A stretch of DNA of 64,000 nucleotides from Lachnospiraceae bacterium AD3010 (GTDB lineage Bacteria > Bacillota > Clostridia > Lachnospirales > Lachnospiraceae). Both the position numbers and the translations under genes were made by a program. Of this stretch, positions 61,444 to 64,000 are shown piece after piece; the first letter of the stretch is position 1, and each line of letters starts with the position of its first letter. Where the stretch lies: assembly GCA_000622025.1 (NCBI GenBank), contig KK211389.1:186001-250000 (forward strand), in the 5' to 3' direction. A model generated the notes under the pieces. The model was not told the DNA's origin. It was given only the letters and a program-made list of their open reading frames with translations, and did not search any database.

Positions 61444-62445
61444 TTACAGTGCTTCTGCCTTTGCATCGGAATGAAGTGCGGGAATGAATACCTCTCCGAG
61501 ATCATCCTCACTGTACTTTATCTTCTTTCCCGCAGCCTTTTCTACCGTTGCAAGAAGAGCAGGAGCATCTATGCCGTATTCCTTCATAAGATAGGGTCTG
61601 CTTGCTCCGTGAAGGAAGCTGTCGTTTATACCTACACGGTAGAGCTTCTTTCCTATACCCTCATCTGCCATACACTCCGCTACGCAGGATCCCAGTCCTC
61701 CTATGATCGAGTGGTTCTCCATCGTGATCACGCCGTACTTACTGTTCTTAATATCCTTCATAAGCTCCGGATACTCAAAGGGCTTCAGTGTGGAGATATG
61801 GTAGATGGAAGCTTCGATGCCGTTCTTCTTAAGTATCTTTGTGGTACGGAGAACCTCCTCCGTACATATTCCTGCGGATACAATAACAAGATCCTTTCCG
61901 GATGAAAGCTTTCTCGCTTTCTTGAATTCCATCGGTGTATCAAAGATACGTGGAAGCTCTCCGCGGAGCATCCTTACATACACGGGACCCGGGATCTTGT
62001 AAGCCACATCCAGCACGTTTTCAACCTCGGTGGCGTCTCCGACCTCCAGAACCGTCATATTGGGGAGTGAACGCATGATAGCCGTATCCTCTATTGCCTG
62101 ATGGGTCGCTCCTCCGGGTGTGGTAACACCGGGAAGGAAGCCTATCATCTTTACGGGAAGATTCGGATAGGCAACACTCATTGCTATCTGATCCAGTGCT
62201 CTTCTGTAGATAAATACTGCAAAGGTATGTACATAGGGTACGAAGCCCTCCCTTGCAAGACCTCCTGCAAAACCGAGCATATTCTGCTCAGCTATTCCCA
62301 TTGAAAAGAAACGGTCAGGATAGGTATCACGGAAGGCATCAGCCTCACAGGAGCTGGTAAGATCCGCTGACAGCACCAGAACATCGGGCTTTTTCTTTGC
62401 CCATTTTACAAGATTTTTTGCATGAACTCTCTTTAGTATTTCCAT
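61444..62445 (-). CDS. Transketolase-like, C-terminal subunit
   Basis: A 333-aa pyrimidine-binding plus C-terminal domain of a split transketolase. Thiamine-activating Glu in 'FSMGIAEQNMLGFAGGLA' (about 53), 'GVTTPGGATHQAIEDTAIMRSLPNM', and C-terminal 'VITMENHSIIGGLGSCVAE'. Works with the N-terminal subunit encoded 4 nt upstream. Split transketolases occur in Firmicutes and archaea, and a special form acts on apulose-4-phosphate. The downstream neighbour is the RuBisCO-like gene. Confidence 0.93.
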   Translation of the reverse strand: MEILKRVHAKNLVKWAKKKPDVLVLSADLTSSCEADAFRDTYPDRFFSMGIAEQNMLGFAGGLAREGFVPYVHTFAVFIYRRALDQIAMSVAYPNLPVKMIGFLPGVTTPGGATHQAIEDTAIMRSLPNMTVLEVGDATEVENVLDVAYKIPGPVYVRMLRGELPRIFDTPMEFKKARKLSSGKDLVIVSAGICTEEVLRTTKILKKNGIEASIYHISTLKPFEYPELMKDIKNSKYGVITMENHSIIGGLGSCVAECMADEGIGKKLYRVGINDSFLHGASRPYLMKEYGIDAPALLATVEKAAGKKIKYSEDDLGEVFIPALHSDAKAEAL

Positions 62446-62449
62446 AGTA

Positions 62450-63370
62450 TCAGCCCTCCTTCACCATTTTGTCATAAATCTTCCTGTACGCTTCCCTCTG
62501 CTTGGGGTCTGTAAACCTGACATAATGGAACTTGGGAGCTCTTTCCTTCAGGAAGGACAGGCCATGGTAAGGTGAAGTATCGAGTATCACAGCCAGAGGC
62601 TTTCCTCTGTGAGGAGTATTAAGAGCTTCAGCAAGGAGCAGGGGCTTATGTCCCTTTATACGTACGCATTCGCAGCCGAAGGATCTGAATCTCTCATCAA
62701 AGGGCTCTATATTCATAACCGGCTTCATAAGTCCGTCACACTGGCAGCCGTTCCTGTCAACTATCATTATCATATTGTCAAGATGGTGGAAGGAGGATGC
62801 CTGCAGTGCTTCCCAGAATTCTCCCGACTGGCACTCACCGTCCGAAAGGAAGGTAAATACCTTTCCTTTCTTTCCCTTAAGCTTCATACCCATTGCGATA
62901 CCTGCAGCCTGGGAAATGCCCTGTCCTAAAGAACCTGTCGTAACCTCCATTCCCGGAGAATGCTCGGCGCCTATCATCTCAACGCTTCCGCCGTCCTTAT
63001 TGTAAGCATCCATTCCGGCCTCATCCATTCTGCCTGTCTCTATAAGAGCCGCATAAACCACAAGGGCGTACTGTGCGGGAGACATGATGAAGCGGTCATA
63101 GCCCTCTTTACCGTCGGAATTAAATTTAATTCCCGTGTGTATGGGATTCCCGGGTCCCGGTGCACCCTGCCAGGGATCCGGCATAAGAGGAGTCTTAATC
63201 TTCGGAAGCTTCATAAGTCCGTGATACATTGCGGCAAAAATCTCCGAAGCGGAACAGGCCTGGCTTAAATATCCGCCGTTCTGCTCAACAGTGAACTGGA
63301 AGACTCTCATACGGATACCATCGGCTATGGAGAGAACTTCCTTTTCCCATTTCTTGTCGAATTTATACAT
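62450..63370 (-). CDS. Transketolase-like, N-terminal (thiamine diphosphate) subunit
   Basis: A 306-aa subunit. The diphosphate/Mg motif 'FLSDGECQSGEFWEALQASSFHHLDNMIMIVDRN' spans about 172-205. 'EHSPGMEVTTGSLGQGISQAAGIAMG' is present. An insertion 'PLMPDPWQGAPGPGNPIHTGIKFNS' (about 61-85), not in ordinary transketolases, lies near the active-site entrance and may adapt it to a special substrate. Encoded between the MtnA-like gene and the C-terminal subunit gene. Confidence 0.93.
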   Translation of the reverse strand: MYKFDKKWEKEVLSIADGIRMRVFQFTVEQNGGYLSQACSASEIFAAMYHGLMKLPKIKTPLMPDPWQGAPGPGNPIHTGIKFNSDGKEGYDRFIMSPAQYALVVYAALIETGRMDEAGMDAYNKDGGSVEMIGAEHSPGMEVTTGSLGQGISQAAGIAMGMKLKGKKGKVFTFLSDGECQSGEFWEALQASSFHHLDNMIMIVDRNGCQCDGLMKPVMNIEPFDERFRSFGCECVRIKGHKPLLLAEALNTPHRGKPLAVILDTSPYHGLSFLKERAPKFHYVRFTDPKQREAYRKIYDKMVKEG

Positions 63371-63396
63371 CTTAAGATCATTCTCCTTTCCGATTT

Positions 63397-64000
63397 TCAG
63401 ATGCCAAGCTCTTCAAATGCCTTGTCAAAGGGAGCGGTTGCTATTCCCTTCTCGGTGATGATACCTGTGATAAGTCCATGCTCCGCAAAATCAAAGGCGG
63501 GATTAAATGCGTCTATTCCTTCCGGTGCCATCCTTTCCTTGTACCACATGGTCGTAACCTCCTCAGGATCCCTCATCTCGATAGGGATATCATTTCCTGT
63601 TGCGGTGTTAAGATCAATGGTTGAAGAAGGAGCGCAGATATAGAAAGGAATACCGTAGTGCTTTGCAAGAATGGCAACACCGCTGGTTCCTATCTTATTT
63701 GCCGAGTCACCGTTTTTGGCAACGCGGTCGCAGCCCACAAATACTATGTCTATCTTACCCTGCTTCATAAGCATGGAAGCCATATTGTCACACTGAAGGG
63801 TTGTGTTTATGCCTGCGTTATAGAGCTCGAATGCGGTAAGGCGTGCACCCTGCAGAAGGGGTCTTGTCTCATCACAGTAAACATGCATATCGGACCCTGC
63901 CCATCCGTGCTCCAAAGCCGTGTACATAGGTGCCGTTGCGGTGCCGTACTTTGCAGTAGCAATGGTTCCCGCGTTGCAGTGTGTGAGAATGCCTATCTCC
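63397..64000 (-). CDS. mtnA: S-methyl-5-thioribose-1-phosphate isomerase-like protein, partial
   Basis: C-terminal 200 residues; the frame stays open through the right edge ('[24 protein letters not shown]'). MtnA/eIF2B family marks: catalytic Cys in 'ILTHCNAG', '[19 protein letters not shown]', '[18 protein letters not shown]' (with the catalytic Asp), 'ICAPSSTID' and '[20 protein letters not shown]'. It isomerises an aldose-1-phosphate to a ketose-1-phosphate: methylthioribose, 5-deoxyribose or a similar sugar. The ribose-1,5-bisphosphate isomerase alternative is less likely by sequence. First visible gene of the RLP operon. Confidence 0.93.
   Translation of the reverse strand, partial: EIGILTHCNAGTIATAKYGTATAPMYTALEHGWAGSDMHVYCDETRPLLQGARLTAFELYNAGINTTLQCDNMASMLMKQGKIDIVFVGCDRVAKNGDSANKIGTSGVAILAKHYGIPFYICAPSSTIDLNTATGNDIPIEMRDPEEVTTMWYKERMAPEGIDAFNPAFDFAEHGLITGIITEKGIATAPFDKAFEELGI

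Noticed and set aside
1-64000. Prophage, integrative element, insertion sequence, or tRNA genes
   Set aside because: No integrase, transposase, phage structural gene or tRNA-like cloverleaf was recognised. The only mobile-looking items are non-coding palindromic repeats.

Overview
The window reads as a chromosomal segment of a Gram-positive anaerobe of the class Clostridia, most likely a Lachnospiraceae-type bacterium. This is inferred from gene content and was not tested by search. The clues are a GerW/DUF2953 sporulation pair, a NusG-II/Gx-transporter pair, a HisIE protein with an extra HisF-like front domain, class-B PBP and FtsW cell-wall genes, abundant GGAGG-type ribosome sites, and a moderate G+C content. 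Most genes lie on the minus strand in tight, often 4-nt-overlapping operons. No tRNA, rRNA, CRISPR array, integrase or transposase was seen.

Layout. 1-1400: polar amino-acid ABC importer (permease cut by the left edge, plus lipoprotein). 1.6-7.0 kb: sugar utilisation unit (GH43 glycosidase, two CUT1 permeases, lipoprotein binding protein) facing a divergent AraC-type regulator. 7.0-9.9 kb, plus strand: rpsU, then NusG-II, Gx transporter, ruvA and ruvB. 10-15.1 kb, minus: tyrS, dut, phosphopantetheinyl transferase, UDP-sugar dehydrogenase, and a DUF4143 ATPase with four promoter-proximal direct repeats. 15.3-17 kb: a tandemly duplicated palindromic element, uridine phosphorylase, and a second palindrome cluster. 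17-20.8 kb: two radical-SAM-linked genes and an RNase E/G. 20.9-27.5 kb: rluA-type synthase, recU and hisZ-G-D-B-IE in one operon. 27.5-37.4 kb: lipoprotein, membrane protein, left-handed beta-helix protein, topB, coaBC, and a response regulator with a 1287-residue hybrid kinase. 37.5-48.2 kb: aminotransferase, glycosyltransferase, gerW/DUF2953, HD-GYP protein (plus strand), PBP/FtsW, a split U32 pair and zapA. 48.6-57 kb: EF-hand protein (plus strand), a secreted CbiK-like chelatase under a cobalamin riboswitch, a FecBCD-type importer, and a sugar-kinase/UTP-sugar uridylyltransferase fusion. 57-64 kb: superoxide dismutase, then an operon of mtnA, split transketolase, RuBisCO-like protein, FucU/RbsD, dhaK and dhaL.

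The last operon, which continues past the right edge, is the best candidate for an undescribed pathway. An aldose-1-phosphate isomerase, a RuBisCO-like protein, a two-subunit transketolase, a mutarotase and a dihydroxyacetone-type kinase together imply catabolism or salvage of an unusual (deoxy, thio or branched) pentose. The second theme is non-coding. A short repeat built around TGTCATTCTGAGSG occurs in about nine intergenic spots and is often expanded into tandem arrays. Two larger palindromic elements flank the uridine phosphorylase gene.
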